The notes: generated by a model from the sequence alone, not told the origin. A DNA stretch of 64,000 nt from Methylococcaceae bacterium (GCA_006844585.1 SPJM01000342.1:26153-90152); one strand, 5' to 3'. Numbered from the stretch's first letter, positions 27,660 through 40,343 are shown. Made by a program: numbers and translations.

Positions 27660-28283
27660 ATGTCTAACGTATTTGAGTTTGTCGCAGAAAAGCGCGATTT
27701 ATCAGGAAAAAGCGCTGCAAGAGCAGTGCGTCGCGAAGGTAACATCCCAGCGGTAATTTACGGCGGTGATGTTGAGCCTGAAAATTTGGTTTTATCACAT
27801 AGTGAAGTGTTGAAAAGTTTAGAGCACGAAGCGGTTTATTCACATGTGTTGGAAATTAATGTCGGCGGTAAAGTGCAAAAAGCGTTGCTGAAAGATATTC
27901 AGCGTCATCCCGCTAAGCCGAGAGTTTTGCATATGGATTTTTTGCGTGTTGATGAAACGCATAAAGTAAAAATGCATGTGCCGGTTCATTTTATCAATGA
28001 AGATAAATGTGAAGGCGTTAAATCCGGCGGTATTATCACCCATGCAATGGTAGATGTTGAAGTTAGTTGCTTGCCGTCTGCATTACCTGAATACCTTGAA
28101 GTTGATTTATTGGAGCTTGAAGTAGGCGATTCTGTCCATTTGACTGATTTGGTTTTACCGGAAGGCGTTGAGTTAACTGATTTGGCGCAAGGCGAAGAGC
28201 ATGACCTCGTTGTTGCTCAAGTCATGAAAACGCGCGGCGGTTCAGAAGAAGCGGACGACGCTGAAGAAGAAAGTGCTGAATAA
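27660..28283 (+). CDS. rplY: 50S ribosomal protein L25 (long CTC form)
   Basis: The 207-residue protein has an N-terminal L25 domain binding 5S rRNA (FEFVAEKRDLSGKSAARAVRREGNIPAVIYGG). A C-terminal TL5/CTC-type beta domain follows (about 100-190), with an acidic tail. It is longer than the 94-residue E. coli protein, matching the general-stress CTC form found in most bacteria. It lies between prs and pth as usual. Confidence 0.96.
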   Translation: MSNVFEFVAEKRDLSGKSAARAVRREGNIPAVIYGGDVEPENLVLSHSEVLKSLEHEAVYSHVLEINVGGKVQKALLKDIQRHPAKPRVLHMDFLRVDETHKVKMHVPVHFINEDKCEGVKSGGIITHAMVDVEVSCLPSALPEYLEVDLLELEVGDSVHLTDLVLPEGVELTDLAQGEEHDLVVAQVMKTRGGSEEADDAEEESAE

Positions 28284-28285
28284 GC

Positions 28286-28852
28286 TTGATGATTAAATTG
28301 ATTGTCGGCCTCGGAAACCCGGGGTCACAGTATGAGAGAACCCGGCACAATGCCGGGTTTTTGTTTTTAGACCACTTGCTTTCCGGTGAACCGGGCGGTT
28401 GGTCGCCGGAGTCTAAATTTCAAGGCGAGACGGCGGTTAGTCACATTGCTGCTCAAAAGGTTGTTTTATTGAAACCGTCGACATTTATGAACAAAAGCGG
28501 GAATTCTGTCGGCAAAGTAGCGCGATATTATAAATTGCAGCCTGAAGAAATCTTGGTTGTTCATGATGAGCTTGATTTTGACGAGGGAGTCGTCAAATTA
28601 AAAAAAGGCGGCGGACATGCCGGGCATAATGGTTTAAGGGACATCGTCGCGCATTTAGGTTCACGGGATTTCTATCGTCTACGAATGGGAATCGGAAGGC
28701 CTAAGCAAGGATTGGCGGTGGCGGATTATGTTTTATCGAAACCCAGTGTCGCGGGCGAGCAAAAAATGATGGATATGTTCGTTTATGCCGAGCGCTTTAT
28801 TCCTGAGATTATTAAGGGCGATATGGAAAAAGCGATGTCCGAAATGCATTGA
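28286..28852 (+). CDS. pth: Peptidyl-tRNA hydrolase
   Basis: The 188-residue enzyme releases peptides from peptidyl-tRNA. It has LIVGLGNPGSQYERTRHNAGF with the catalytic histidine, KPSTFMNKSG, and GGGHAGHNGLRDI. It follows rplY by 2 nt. The gene ychF, which commonly follows pth, is absent; a decayed helicase fragment lies there instead. Confidence 0.97.
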   Translation: MMIKLIVGLGNPGSQYERTRHNAGFLFLDHLLSGEPGGWSPESKFQGETAVSHIAAQKVVLLKPSTFMNKSGNSVGKVARYYKLQPEEILVVHDELDFDEGVVKLKKGGGHAGHNGLRDIVAHLGSRDFYRLRMGIGRPKQGLAVADYVLSKPSVAGEQKMMDMFVYAERFIPEIIKGDMEKAMSEMH

Positions 28853-29573
28853 TAATGAATATAATTCACGGAATATGGGTTCCAGACGCAAACAGCGATT
28901 TTTATCAAAGTGGACAATTTTCTGTTTGGGTAGAGTTAGACAAAGTCCAAAAGCACATAGACATCGCTATTCCCCTCAACGTTTACGTCATATCGTCTGC
29001 CTGGATTTCGACACCGATAACATTAGCGGCGAGTCACAGTGGAAGTCAATTTGTTTTTCGGTTTCAGGCAGCAGAAAAATGTCAAGAAAGCCCAATAGAA
29101 ACTCACCATTGCGAAAAAAACGCCGAGCAAATTCGTTTGCAAATCGAAAATGCGGTGAAGGTTTCTCATCTGCGCTTATAGGAAGCTTTGGCGCGAATTG
29201 ATATGGCCATCGTTGCCGTCGAAGCTTTAGTGAACAAAGAAAAGCCGTTGTTGTGGCGGCGCGATCCATTATATTGAAGTGGAAGTCGAGCGTGATCAGT
29301 CTCATGCGTAACAAATAGCAGCTTGTTTTGACGTTTTAAGGGCAGAGACGCAGTTGCAGCGATCGGTGGAGGGAGAGAATAGCTTTTGAAGGTTACTCGC
29401 TTACATGTTTTTACAATTGAAGCTTTTATGGAAGATAGTTGAAAGCTGTATAATCAAAAAATAGGCCAATTATATTACATTGTTGAAAAAACCGAAGGTT
29501 TAGTCGTTTAGCGGGTATCATTAATTATATGGATTACCAACAAGTGACAAGCGTAGCTCATTAGAGGCGGTTA
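28853..29573. other. Gene-poor stretch behind pth
   Basis: Apart from the helicase relic, the region to 29573 holds short overlapping frames with no continuous reading frame, no ribosome binding sites and no hairpins of note. It looks like decayed DNA left after loss of a longer gene. Confidence 0.5.
28855..29181 (+). pseudogene. Decayed 5' fragment of a SNF2-family helicase
   Basis: From ATG 28855 the frame gives MNIIHGIWVPDANSDFYQSG then QFSVWVE. This resembles the N-terminus of bacterial SNF2/SWI2 helicases (HGTWIP...FxQSGxFxLWVE). Similarity then jumps to another frame near 28945 (KAHRHRYSPQRLRHIVCL), so a frameshift has occurred. No helicase core motifs (Walker A, DEAH) follow. Only about 110 codons remain of a protein normally near 1000 residues. 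I rely on recognition of the N-terminal pattern; alignment would settle it. Confidence 0.45.
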
Positions 29574-30647
29574 TTATTCAATTAATCCAAAATCGGTCAG
29601 TTTAAACTTGATTTCAGTTTGAATGGGTTGTAATTTGAATTCGGCCCAAACAATTTGATCCGCAACTTTTACGCAAGAAAAGCCTAACTTTTCGGACTCT
29701 ACATCTAGTGTTGCACAAGCTGTGGGACTACTAGTCGTTGCCTGAACTTCTGTGACGGAAAAAGATACAGGGTCATTTTCATTAGCGGTCATGATGACAG
29801 AGTATTGCCGGTTGCCAACAATAACACAGCGAGCGAGTAATTGAGCTTCCGTAAAAACGGCGCACTCGGAACCACTGATGTTAGGTAATGGCTTTTCAGG
29901 TGCTAAGCCGACATCACCATCCCGCACGGCCCAAGCTTTGCGTTGATATTGCAGGTTACCAAAAGCAACATTGCCATTATCGGTACGAAAGCCAAATGCA
30001 TTGGAAATATTTTCTTGATGAAGGGTTCGATTCCAAAAGTACTGTTTTTGTTTCGGGTTGTCGAAAAAACCAATAAACATGCTTTCATCCTTATCATTAT
30101 CAGGATTATCGATCAAACCTTTGTCCGCTTGTGTATTGCCTGAGGTGTCTTTCGAGGCTTTATTCTGAAAATTGACGTAATACATATAAGACAGCTCATG
30201 ACAGGGGGAGGTAATATTTAAGCCAACATCCGTTGAACCATCAGTTTCACGCTGCCTGTTGAAATTAACACCGTTAACCCAGCAAGCGATTTTGGGTAAG
30301 CGCCAATCATCCCAAATAACACCACGAACATTATCATAATATTCGAGAGTATCAGCCCATTTGACTGCTTGATGCCAATTCATTTTACCATCATTGGGAA
30401 TGCCGTAATTATCAGGAACAACGCCGTAATTATCAGGAAGAGTGCCATGATTATCAGGGCCAACTTCAATTTCTCCTTGCATTAGGCCATCAAAAATCGT
30501 TCCTAATCCGTAATTGGTGTCTTGCAGCCATGTAACATCCAACACATCATCATAGATCAAACCGCCACCGCGATCATGCAGTTCTGCATTAACGCTGAAG
30601 GGTATGAGCAGTATGGTCATTCCCGAAATTATTAGGTTTGGTTTCAT
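29574..30647 (-). CDS. Exported DUF1566 (Lcl C-terminal) domain protein
   Basis: The 357-residue form starts at ATG 30647 (MKPNLIISGMTILLI..., signal peptide ending SVNA); an in-frame TTG lies five codons upstream. The central part matches DUF1566: LTW-like VTWLQDTNYG, MNWHQAVKWADTLEY, WRLPKI, and the closing AWAVRDGDVG. Four cysteines are found in the C-terminal 90 residues. DUF1566 proteins are secreted or surface proteins of unknown function. A triple 21-bp repeat encodes three PDNxG-like units at about residues 62-82. It stands alone. Confidence 0.78.
   Translation of the reverse strand: MKPNLIISGMTILLIPFSVNAELHDRGGGLIYDDVLDVTWLQDTNYGLGTIFDGLMQGEIEVGPDNHGTLPDNYGVVPDNYGIPNDGKMNWHQAVKWADTLEYYDNVRGVIWDDWRLPKIACWVNGVNFNRQRETDGSTDVGLNITSPCHELSYMYYVNFQNKASKDTSGNTQADKGLIDNPDNDKDESMFIGFFDNPKQKQYFWNRTLHQENISNAFGFRTDNGNVAFGNLQYQRKAWAVRDGDVGLAPEKPLPNISGSECAVFTEAQLLARCVIVGNRQYSVIMTANENDPVSFSVTEVQATTSSPTACATLDVESEKLGFSCVKVADQIVWAEFKLQPIQTEIKFKLTDFGLIE
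30401..30463. repeat. Three 21-bp tandem repeats inside the DUF1566 gene
   Basis: Three consecutive 21-bp units (30401-30421, 30422-30442, 30443-30463) share the core GCCGTAATTATCAGG on the plus strand, with two or three changes in the last. They are in frame and encode a PDNYG-type heptad on the minus strand. Confidence 0.8.
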
Positions 30648-30900
30648 ATGAAGTTTTCTCAAATAGTTAAAAAATTTGTGTTCTTGAAAGCAAAAGTTAA
30701 GCCGCTGTAATTAAGCTTAGCATATCTCTTTTAATTCAGCTATTTTCGAATCTTCATTTATCGAAAGTGGCAATAGCACTTTAAAAAAATGCCAATTTTG
30801 TCATGGCAATGAGTCAGATTAAATTTGAAGTGTTAACACTTTTTCGGACACATATTTCCTGCCAATTTTTTGATAAAGTATGGTGTAGTTCCTGCATTTT

Positions 30901-30931
30901 CAGAGTTCCCGCTGATAAAGAGGGAACTCTG
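30901..30931. terminator. Strong hairpin downstream of purB
   Basis: Perfect 10-bp inverted repeat CAGAGTTCCC / GGGAACTCTG with an 11-nt loop lies 9 nt past the purB stop. The T-rich flank (CCTTTTTATTT) is on the plus-strand side. It would therefore work best for plus-strand transcription, with the stem also able to protect or end the purB message. Confidence 0.6.
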
Positions 30932-30940
30932 ATAGCCTTT

Positions 30941-32338
<1,398 letters not shown>

Positions 32339-32399
32339 TCAACGGCTTATTTGTGCTTAGCCTAAGCGTCAAATAAGGCGTTATAAAATCAGTTTGTTG

Positions 32400-33494
32400 T
32401 TACTGGCTATTATAGCGTTTTTCAATAATGCCTCCGCCCAAACACATCTCACCGTCATAAAAAACAACGGATTGGCCGGGGGTGATAGCCCTTTGCGGTT
32501 GTTGGAATGTGACTTTGACATGGTTGTCGCCCATCGGCTCGACCGTACAAAGTTGGTCGGGTTGTCGATAGCGGGTTTTAGCGGCGCATTGGATGGTTTC
32601 AGTAAGCGGTTGGTCATTACACCAATCCAGTTGTCCGGCTTCCAAGGCGTTATGCAGTATCAAGGGATGGTCATGACCTTGGCCTACCAGTAGTACATTG
32701 TTTTCTAAATCTTTATCAAGCACATACCACGGTTCGTCCGGGGCGTTCTTTACGCCGCCTATGCCTAATCCTTGTCTCTGTCCGAAGGTATAATACATCA
32801 AGCCGTGGTGTTGACCGATGTATTGCCCCTCAGGGGTGCGCATTTCGCCCGGTTGAGTCGGTAGGTAACGTTGTAAAAACTCTTTGAATTTGCGTTCGCC
32901 GATGAAACAAATGCCGGTGCTGTCTTTTTTGCCGCTGTTGTCGAAACCGGCTTTTTCCGCCAGTGCGCGGATTTCGAATTTATGCATGTGACCAATCGGG
33001 AATAAGGATTTAGATAAAGCTTTTTGACCCAATGCGTATAGAAAATAACTTTGTTCCTTGCTGGGATCAAGACCTTTTAATAAATTAAATTGACCGTCTT
33101 GTTCCGCAATTCTGGCATAGTGGCCGGTGGCGATATATTCGGCGCCCAAATCCTGTAATGAATAATTCAAAAATGCTTTGAATTTAACGTGTTTATTGCA
33201 AAGAATATCGGGGTTGGGGGTGCGCCCGGCCTTAAATTCGGACAGAAAAACTTCAAAGACTTCGTCCCAATATTCAATAGAAAAATTAACGGTTTTTAAG
33301 GGTATGCCGAGTTTATCGCACACTTGCTGGGCGTCCGCCAGGTCTTCCATCGCTGTGCAATATTCAGTGCCGTCATCTTCTTCCCAGTTTTTCATAAACA
33401 AACCGGTGACGTGATGACCTTGTTCCAACAGTTTCAAGGCAGTTACCGAGGAATCAACGCCGCCGGACATGCCGACAATAATGTTTTTACTCAT
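32400..33494 (-). CDS. mnmA: tRNA-specific 2-thiouridylase
   Basis: The 364-residue enzyme adds the 2-thio group at U34 of Lys, Glu and Gln tRNAs. It has the PP-loop [10 protein letters not shown] at the N-terminus, the catalytic cysteines in [12 protein letters not shown] and STGICFIGE, and the MnmA insertion VGQGHDHPL. The tRNA-Gln(TTG) of this window is a natural substrate. It starts 8 nt after nudJ ends. Confidence 0.97.
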   Translation of the reverse strand: MSKNIIVGMSGGVDSSVTALKLLEQGHHVTGLFMKNWEEDDGTEYCTAMEDLADAQQVCDKLGIPLKTVNFSIEYWDEVFEVFLSEFKAGRTPNPDILCNKHVKFKAFLNYSLQDLGAEYIATGHYARIAEQDGQFNLLKGLDPSKEQSYFLYALGQKALSKSLFPIGHMHKFEIRALAEKAGFDNSGKKDSTGICFIGERKFKEFLQRYLPTQPGEMRTPEGQYIGQHHGLMYYTFGQRQGLGIGGVKNAPDEPWYVLDKDLENNVLLVGQGHDHPLILHNALEAGQLDWCNDQPLTETIQCAAKTRYRQPDQLCTVEPMGDNHVKVTFQQPQRAITPGQSVVFYDGEMCLGGGIIEKRYNSQ

Positions 33495-33502
33495 GAATCA
33501 AA

Positions 33503-33949
33503 CTATATTAATGACTTTAATATCGATAGGGGGTAGGTTTTGTTGTTTAAATAATCATCAACAACCTCTAAAACCAAAGGACTGCGTAGTTTATCGCTAC
33601 GCTGAGCAATTTGATCCCGGGTTAGCCAATGTGTCGCGATGATGCCGTCATCAAGCGCTAGCTCAGGCCGGTGGGAATGAACCTGACCGCAAAATGAAAA
33701 TCTTAGAAAGGTCGGGTATTCAGGCGACTTTTTCCACAGTTGTATTCCAACTAAATGTTCCGGTTCAAATTGCCAGGCGGTTTCTTCCAATACTTCTCGC
33801 TTTACCGCATTAATGATATCTTCATTCTCTTCCAGGTGACCGGCGGGTTGGTTAAAGGCCAGCCCGGATGTGGTTTGTTCTTCAACCAGTAAAAAACGGC
33901 TATCCTTTTCAATTACAGCTGCGACGGTTACATGTGGTTTCCAAACCAT
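33503..33949 (-). CDS. nudJ: NUDIX hydrolase, NudJ-like
   Basis: The 148-residue protein has a Nudix box starting GHLEENEDIINAVKREVLEE and continuing TAWQ. NudJ hydrolyses nucleoside tri- and diphosphates and HMP-pyrophosphate in E. coli. The start is supported by GGAGC before ATG 33949. It precedes mnmA as in E. coli, which supports the name over other Nudix types. Confidence 0.88.
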   Translation of the reverse strand: MVWKPHVTVAAVIEKDSRFLLVEEQTTSGLAFNQPAGHLEENEDIINAVKREVLEETAWQFEPEHLVGIQLWKKSPEYPTFLRFSFCGQVHSHRPELALDDGIIATHWLTRDQIAQRSDKLRSPLVLEVVDDYLNNKTYPLSILKSLI

Positions 33950-34162
33950 GTTGAAGCTCCGGAAAAAAACAATCAGAAAATGGGTGCAGTCAAGAGCAAC
34001 ATGATGAACTGTTTAGCGCTGTCATGATCTCTATTGATGAGGTTTTTGCGGGTTAAGTTAGATTGTTATTTTACAAGAAACTGTTTTTTAATGTTTGTAA
34101 AGATTGAAATTTTTATTTGAAAGCACTATGTTATCAATATCTTTAAAGCATTCTAAGTAAAA

Positions 34163-34480
34163 ATGTCTGACCCAAGCAAAGAACATGAAGGCGATTTGGC
34201 GGTGCAAGAGGCCGAGCCTTTATTAAAGCGGCCGCCTTTGTACAAGGTGATGCTGCTGAACGATGATTTTACCCCTATGGATTTTGTGGTGGAAATTTTG
34301 ACGAATTACTTCAATATGTCGGAAGAAAGAGCGACACAAGTGATGTTGCAAGTTCATACGCAAGGTGTGGGAATTTGTGGAACCTATACCAAAGATGTGG
34401 CGGAAACAAAAGTTTATATCGTGAATGAATACTCACGCGAAAAACATCACCCATTAATGTGTACGATGGAAGAGGCCTGA
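34163..34480 (+). CDS. clpS: ATP-dependent Clp protease adaptor ClpS
   Basis: The 105-residue adaptor delivers N-degron substrates to ClpA. Conserved features are [19 protein letters not shown], the N-degron pocket region, and [20 protein letters not shown]. It lies 10 nt before clpA. The transferases Bpt and Aat, which create N-degrons for ClpS, are encoded 4 kb away on the other strand. Confidence 0.97.
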   Translation: MSDPSKEHEGDLAVQEAEPLLKRPPLYKVMLLNDDFTPMDFVVEILTNYFNMSEERATQVMLQVHTQGVGICGTYTKDVAETKVYIVNEYSREKHHPLMCTMEEA

Positions 34481-34490
34481 GAGGTTTATT

Positions 34491-36770
34491 ATGTTAAGCA
34501 AACAGTTGGAAGTCACCTTAAACAATGCGTTTACCACCGCGCATAGCAAACGTCATGAGTTTATTACGGTTGAGCATTTACTGCTGGCGTTGCTCGATGA
34601 CAAATCCGCTTCGCCGGTGTTGAAAGCGTGTGGCTGTAATATCAATGCCCTAAGAGGAGAATTGTCTCAATTCATTGACGAGACAATTTCTTTGATTCCG
34701 GAAGGCATACACCGGGAAACCCAGCCTACTTTGGGATTTCAGCGTGTATTGCAGCGCGCGGTCTTTCATGTTCAGGCTTCTGATAAAAAAGAAGTGACCG
34801 GCGCTAATTTGTTCGTTGCCTTGTTTAGCGAACAAGATTCACATGCTGTTTTCTTGCTGAATAAACAAAATATCACCCGGTTGGATGTTGTTAATTATCT
34901 GGCGCATGGGGTGACCAAGCTGGATGAAGCAAAATCTAAAGATGAAGGCGGACAAAGCGTTGCCCCGGAAGCAAACGAAACCGAAAGCGGCGCCAGTCCA
35001 TTGGAAAAGTATGCGACCAATCTGAATGAAGAGGCGGCGATCGGTAATATTGATCCGTTAATCGGGCGTGATGACGAGCTGGAGCGCACCATTCAAATTC
35101 TTTGTCGGCGGCGCAAAAATAATCCGTTATTAGTCGGCGAGTCCGGGGTTGGAAAAACCGCTATTGCCGAAGGCTTGGCGAAAAAAATTGTTGAAGAAGA
35201 TGTGCCTGAAGTATTGCACGATAATGTGATTTATTCGCTGGATTTGGGCGCATTAGTGGCGGGGACGAAATATCGAGGCGATTTTGAAAAGCGTTTGAAA
35301 GCGTTGGTCAATCAATTAAAAAAAGAGCCGAATTCGGTTTTGTTCATTGATGAAATCCATACTATTATCGGCGCTGGTTCGGCTTCCGGCGGGGTGATGG
35401 ATGCTTCCAATCTGATTAAGCCGGTATTAGCTTCCGGCCAATTGCGCTGCATCGGTTCGACTACCTTTCAAGAATATCGCGGCATTTTTGAAAAAGACCA
35501 CGCCTTAGCGCGCAGGTTTCAAAAAATTGATGTGGAAGAGTCCAGTATTGAAGATTCCATTCAGATCCTCAAAGGCTTGAAATCGCGTTTTGAAGAGCAT
35601 CACGACTTGAAGTATACTTCTGAGGCTTTACGCTTGGCCGTTGAATTATCATCGCGGTTTATCAATGACCGGCATTTGCCGGATAAAGCGATTGATGTTA
35701 TTGATGAGGCAGGGGCAAGGCAGCGTCTATTCACGGAAGAAAATCGCAAAGAAACCATCGACAGTTCCGAAATCGAAGAAATTGTCGCGAAAATCGCCAG
35801 AGTGCCCGTAAAATCGGTTTCATCCAGCGATAAAGAAAAACTGAATAATCTTGAAAAGAATTTGAAAATGCTGGTTTTCGGGCAGGATGAGGCGATTTCC
35901 GAATTGGCGACCGCGATTAAACTATCCCGAGCGGGATTACGGGATGCTAGCAAAACCATCGGTTCGTTTTTGTTTGCAGGACCCACCGGTGTCGGGAAAA
36001 CCGAAGTGACCCGTCAGCTTGCCAAAGTATTGGGAATAGAGCTGATACGTTTCGACATGTCTGAATATATGGAAGCGCATACTGTTTCCCGTTTAATCGG
36101 CGCGCCTCCCGGTTATGTCGGTTATGACCAAGGCGGTTTGCTAACGGAAGCGGTAACCAAAAATCCGCATGCGGTTTTGTTATTGGATGAATTGGAAAAA
36201 GCTCACCCGGATGTGTTTAATCTATTGTTGCAAGTAATGGATCACGGCACATTAACGGATAATAACGGTCGTAAAGCGGATTTTCGCAATATTGTTTTAA
36301 TAATGACCACCAATGCGGGGGCGGAAGAAGGTAGCCGGGCTTCAATCGGCTTTACTACTCAGGATCACACCAGCGATAGCATGAAAGTGATTGAGAAGGG
36401 CTTCTCGCCGGAATTCAGAAATCGCTTGGATGCGATTGTGCAATTCAAACCTTTGGATATTGCTATCGTCGGCAGTGTGGTTGATAAATTTATTTTCGAG
36501 CTCGAAGCGGTATTGGCCGAGAAAAATGTCACTTTGATATTGGAATCCGACGCCAGACTGTGGTTGGCGGAACATGGATGTGATCCGAAAATGGGAGCCA
36601 GGCCGATGGCGCGATTGATTCAGGAAAAAATTAAGAAGCCGCTGGCTAATGATTTATTATTCGGAAAACTGGTGAATGGCGGCCATGTGCGAGTATCGGT
36701 TGAAAATGATGAGCTTGCTTTTTATATAGAAGGTAAGCAATTAATCGTAACGGATAATCAGGCGCTGTAA
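34491..36770 (+). CDS. clpA: ATP-dependent Clp protease ATP-binding subunit ClpA
   Basis: The 759-residue unfoldase has an N-terminal ClpS-binding domain (1-145). AAA+ module D1 has Walker A GESGVGKT (about residue 217), and D2 has GPTGVGKTE (about residue 499). It also has [14 protein letters not shown] and the ClpP-contacting region before the D2 end. It unfolds substrates into ClpP. Co-transcribed with clpS. Confidence 0.97.
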   Translation: MLSKQLEVTLNNAFTTAHSKRHEFITVEHLLLALLDDKSASPVLKACGCNINALRGELSQFIDETISLIPEGIHRETQPTLGFQRVLQRAVFHVQASDKKEVTGANLFVALFSEQDSHAVFLLNKQNITRLDVVNYLAHGVTKLDEAKSKDEGGQSVAPEANETESGASPLEKYATNLNEEAAIGNIDPLIGRDDELERTIQILCRRRKNNPLLVGESGVGKTAIAEGLAKKIVEEDVPEVLHDNVIYSLDLGALVAGTKYRGDFEKRLKALVNQLKKEPNSVLFIDEIHTIIGAGSASGGVMDASNLIKPVLASGQLRCIGSTTFQEYRGIFEKDHALARRFQKIDVEESSIEDSIQILKGLKSRFEEHHDLKYTSEALRLAVELSSRFINDRHLPDKAIDVIDEAGARQRLFTEENRKETIDSSEIEEIVAKIARVPVKSVSSSDKEKLNNLEKNLKMLVFGQDEAISELATAIKLSRAGLRDASKTIGSFLFAGPTGVGKTEVTRQLAKVLGIELIRFDMSEYMEAHTVSRLIGAPPGYVGYDQGGLLTEAVTKNPHAVLLLDELEKAHPDVFNLLLQVMDHGTLTDNNGRKADFRNIVLIMTTNAGAEEGSRASIGFTTQDHTSDSMKVIEKGFSPEFRNRLDAIVQFKPLDIAIVGSVVDKFIFELEAVLAEKNVTLILESDARLWLAEHGCDPKMGARPMARLIQEKIKKPLANDLLFGKLVNGGHVRVSVENDELAFYIEGKQLIVTDNQAL

Positions 36771-36775
36771 GCGCC

Positions 36776-36802
36776 TTCCCGCTTCCAGGACGGAAACGGG
36801 AA
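36776..36802. terminator. Bidirectional hairpin between clpA and infA
   Basis: TTCCCGCTTCC / GGAAACGGGAA pairs along 11 positions with one mismatch and a 5-nt loop. It fills most of the 32-nt gap between the convergent clpA and infA stops. A smaller hairpin AGGCGC / GCGCCT overlaps the end of clpA. Confidence 0.5.
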
Positions 36803-37021
36803 TCAACGCATGCGAAAGGTGATGCGACCTTTGGTTAAATCGTAAGGCGTCATTTCAACTTTGACTTTGTCGCCGGTCAGAATTCTAATGTAATGCTTGC
36901 GCATTTTGCCTGAAATATGCGCGGTAACGATGTGACCGTTTTCCAGCTCCACTCTAAACATGGTATTCGGGAGAGTGTCGATCACTTTACCATCCATTTC
37001 AATTTGATCTTCTTTTGCCAT
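36803..37021 (-). CDS. infA: Translation initiation factor IF-1
   Basis: The 72-residue OB-fold protein has [20 protein letters not shown] at its start and GRITFRMR at its end, as in other IF-1 proteins. It binds the ribosomal A site during initiation. Position next to clpA and the aat/bpt/trxB genes is conserved in Gammaproteobacteria. Confidence 0.98.
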   Translation of the reverse strand: MAKEDQIEMDGKVIDTLPNTMFRVELENGHIVTAHISGKMRKHYIRILTGDKVKVEMTPYDLTKGRITFRMR

Positions 37022-37135
37022 TATCTTACCTAACTATGTTATAAAACCGCTTATGATAGCATAGTCGTATTGAAATGAAAAATTCCAGCCGCTGAGAAAC
37101 GCCATTAATTAGCTAAGCTACAATAAACAGATTGT

Positions 37136-37702
37136 TTATGCCCGAGACATAAATTTTCCAGTCTCCGAATTAACTTTAATCGTTTCCCCTGATTCGATAT
37201 ATTCAGGCACTTGAATTTCCAGGCCGGTTGATAATTTGGCCGGTTTGGTGCGGTTGGTGGCGCTGGCGCCTTTCATAGCCGGCGGCGTTTCGATAATATC
37301 CAGAGTAATGGCGGTCGGCAGTTCAATGCCTAATGCCGCATCATCCAACAATAACATTATGATGTTTTCCAGCCCTTCTGTTAGATAAGGAATTTGTCCT
37401 TCCAGTTCATCGCTGTTCAGGCTGTATTGGTCATAAGTCTCCACATTCATGAAATGGTAATGGTCGCCGTCTTGGTAAGAATATTGAACCATCACTCGCG
37501 AGCAATCCGCTTCTTTTAGGAAATCATCGCCTTTATAGGATTCTTCCAGCTTCTGCTTGGTTTTCATGTGGGCGAAGCGAATTTTATATAATGTCGATGC
37601 GCCTCTGGAGGTGGGGTTTCTGACTTCTATGGTCTTAACAGCATACGGTTCGCCGTTAATCTCGACAGCGGAGCCTTGTTTTAATTCACTGGCTTTAGGC
37701 AC
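37136..37702 (-). CDS. yeiP: Elongation factor P-like protein EfpL (YeiP)
   Basis: The 188-residue three-domain EF-P paralogue has the beta3-beta4 loop NPTSRGAST with arginine (R33) at the tip, where EF-P has a modified lysine. GDGDHYHFM-like and ETPPAMKGASATNRTKPAKL segments are those of YeiP. EfpL relieves ribosome stalling at prolines and other motifs without modification. It is inserted between bpt and infA, an unusual position compared with enterics. Confidence 0.9.
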   Translation of the reverse strand: MPKASELKQGSAVEINGEPYAVKTIEVRNPTSRGASTLYKIRFAHMKTKQKLEESYKGDDFLKEADCSRVMVQYSYQDGDHYHFMNVETYDQYSLNSDELEGQIPYLTEGLENIIMLLLDDAALGIELPTAITLDIIETPPAMKGASATNRTKPAKLSTGLEIQVPEYIESGETIKVNSETGKFMSRA

Positions 37703-37756
37703 GTTGGTTTCCCTTCATCGGTTTAAAAGGGAGATATTATAAGAGATTTTGGCGGC

Positions 37757-38455
37757 TCAGGAAATCAGACGCCATTGATTGTCGATATAACCGTAAAGCG
37801 GTTGGTATTGATTCTTATAGCTCATTTTTGAACAGTTTTTAATCCAGTAGCCGAGGTATACATAGTTGAGTTGTAATTTCTTAGCTTGTTCAATTTGCCA
37901 GAGCACCGCATAGGTTCCCGGGCTGTAAGCGGAAAAGTCGGGATCGAAAAAGGTGTACACAGCGGAAAGTCCGTTATCCAGCCGATCAACAACGGCCAGG
38001 GCGCATAGCTGATTATCGATGCTGAATTCAACAAACCAGCTTTCACACCAAATACTGTTCATAAAGCCGATGTATTCATCGGCGCTGGATGTCGCCATAT
38101 TACCGCCGGGGTGGCGATGATTTTGATATTTTAAATAGAGTTGGTAATGTTCGGCGTTAAATTTGGCGGGACGGATAGCAGCTTGCGTATGTTGGTTTTT
38201 TTTGAAACAACGACGTTGATTACGGTTGGGTCGAAAGGCTTGCGCAGGGAGTCTGACCGCGATGCATTCCCGGCAACTTTGGCAAGCGGGTTTATAAACA
38301 TCATCGCCGCTGCGTCGGAATCCATGCTCAATCAGTCGCGAATATAGAGTTGGGGTCAGGTTGAAGGCTGGGTGCACGAAAGCGCTTTGCGCTTGTTTGT
38401 CATCAAAATAGCTGCAAGGATGGCTTTGGGTGAGATGAATCGGTACGGAGGTCAT
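37757..38455 (-). CDS. bpt: Aspartate/glutamate leucyltransferase (Bpt)
   Basis: The 232-residue protein adds leucine to N-terminal Asp or Glu, making N-degrons. The N-terminal cysteine pattern YKPACQSCRECIAVR and FRPNRNQRR are typical of Bpt/Ate1. ATG 38455 overlaps the aat stop (ATGA), so I prefer it to the open frame 13 codons upstream. Products feed the ClpS-ClpAP pathway encoded nearby. Confidence 0.94.
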   Translation of the reverse strand: MTSVPIHLTQSHPCSYFDDKQAQSAFVHPAFNLTPTLYSRLIEHGFRRSGDDVYKPACQSCRECIAVRLPAQAFRPNRNQRRCFKKNQHTQAAIRPAKFNAEHYQLYLKYQNHRHPGGNMATSSADEYIGFMNSIWCESWFVEFSIDNQLCALAVVDRLDNGLSAVYTFFDPDFSAYSPGTYAVLWQIEQAKKLQLNYVYLGYWIKNCSKMSYKNQYQPLYGYIDNQWRLIS

Positions 38456-39147
38456 GTGGTTCGCCAAGCTTCCTGAGATGCATTTTGTCGGCAATGATCC
38501 TGTAACAAATGTAAAAAGCGGCTGCGCTCAATTTGTTCAGCGCCCAGGCTGACTAAATGATGACTGTGTACTTGGCAATCAATAAGTTGATAGCCCCATT
38601 TTTTTAAATGCTCAACCAGAAAAGCAAAAGCGATTTTTGAGGCGTCTGTGGCTTTATGAAACATGGATTCACCGAAAAAGACCCGACCGATGGCAATACC
38701 GTATAAACCGCCGACTAGTGTTTGATCTTGCCAGACTTCAATGGAGTGCGCTTTGCCCAGTTGGTGCAGATTGATATAAGCTTGCATCATTTCATCAGTG
38801 ATCCAGGTGCCGCCGTCTGCTTCGCGCGGCTCTGCGCATGCTTCAATGACTTCGGCGAAGGCGCGGTCAAAGCTTGCCTCAAACATGTTTTTGCGCATTT
38901 TTTTGGCCAGGCTGCGGGAGGCTTTGAATTTTTCTGGATAAAGCACCAGGCGTGGATTCGGCGACCACCATAAAATGGGCTCGCAAGGGTTATACCAGGG
39001 GAAAATGCCGTGAGTATAAGCATTGATGATGCGCTCGGCGGTCAGGCAACCGCCGATTGCTAATAAACCGTCAGGATCCTTTAACGCATTTTCAGGGTTA
39101 GGAAACGCTTGATTAGGCGAAAATGGATCAAGAGGGTAAAGCTTCAT
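38452..39147 (-). CDS. aat: Leucyl/phenylalanyl-tRNA-protein transferase
   Basis: The 231-residue enzyme attaches Leu or Phe to N-terminal Lys/Arg. It shows the FPDP-like start LYPLDPFSPNQAFPNPENAL, AYTHGIFPWYNPCEPILWWSPNPR and GLYGIAIGRVFFGESMFH. ATG 39147 is preferred to a preceding TTG. It lies 9 nt after trxB and overlaps bpt by 4 bp. Confidence 0.96.
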   Translation of the reverse strand: MKLYPLDPFSPNQAFPNPENALKDPDGLLAIGGCLTAERIINAYTHGIFPWYNPCEPILWWSPNPRLVLYPEKFKASRSLAKKMRKNMFEASFDRAFAEVIEACAEPREADGGTWITDEMMQAYINLHQLGKAHSIEVWQDQTLVGGLYGIAIGRVFFGESMFHKATDASKIAFAFLVEHLKKWGYQLIDCQVHSHHLVSLGAEQIERSRFLHLLQDHCRQNASQEAWRTT

Positions 39148-39156
39148 CAAACAGGA

Positions 39157-40113
<957 letters not shown>

Positions 40114-40343
40114 TTACCACGCCTCCAAAATGAGTTAGAAAATCAAAATCGGTTTTTTACCGCGTTGGATAGATTTAAACATTATACGTTCAATTGAACC
40201 GGGATTAAACTGTTGAATGTTTTGTTTATTGACGGTGAATGAACAATAAAGTTAAATAATTTTAATGGATTATAGGATGTTATTAAATCAATTGATTATG
40301 AACTATAATGAATGCTGATTATTGAATTCGGATTTTTTTACAC

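Noticed and set aside
28988..29314. 108-codon minus-strand frame behind pth
   Set aside because: It lies opposite the decayed helicase fragment, has no recognisable domain and no ribosome binding site.
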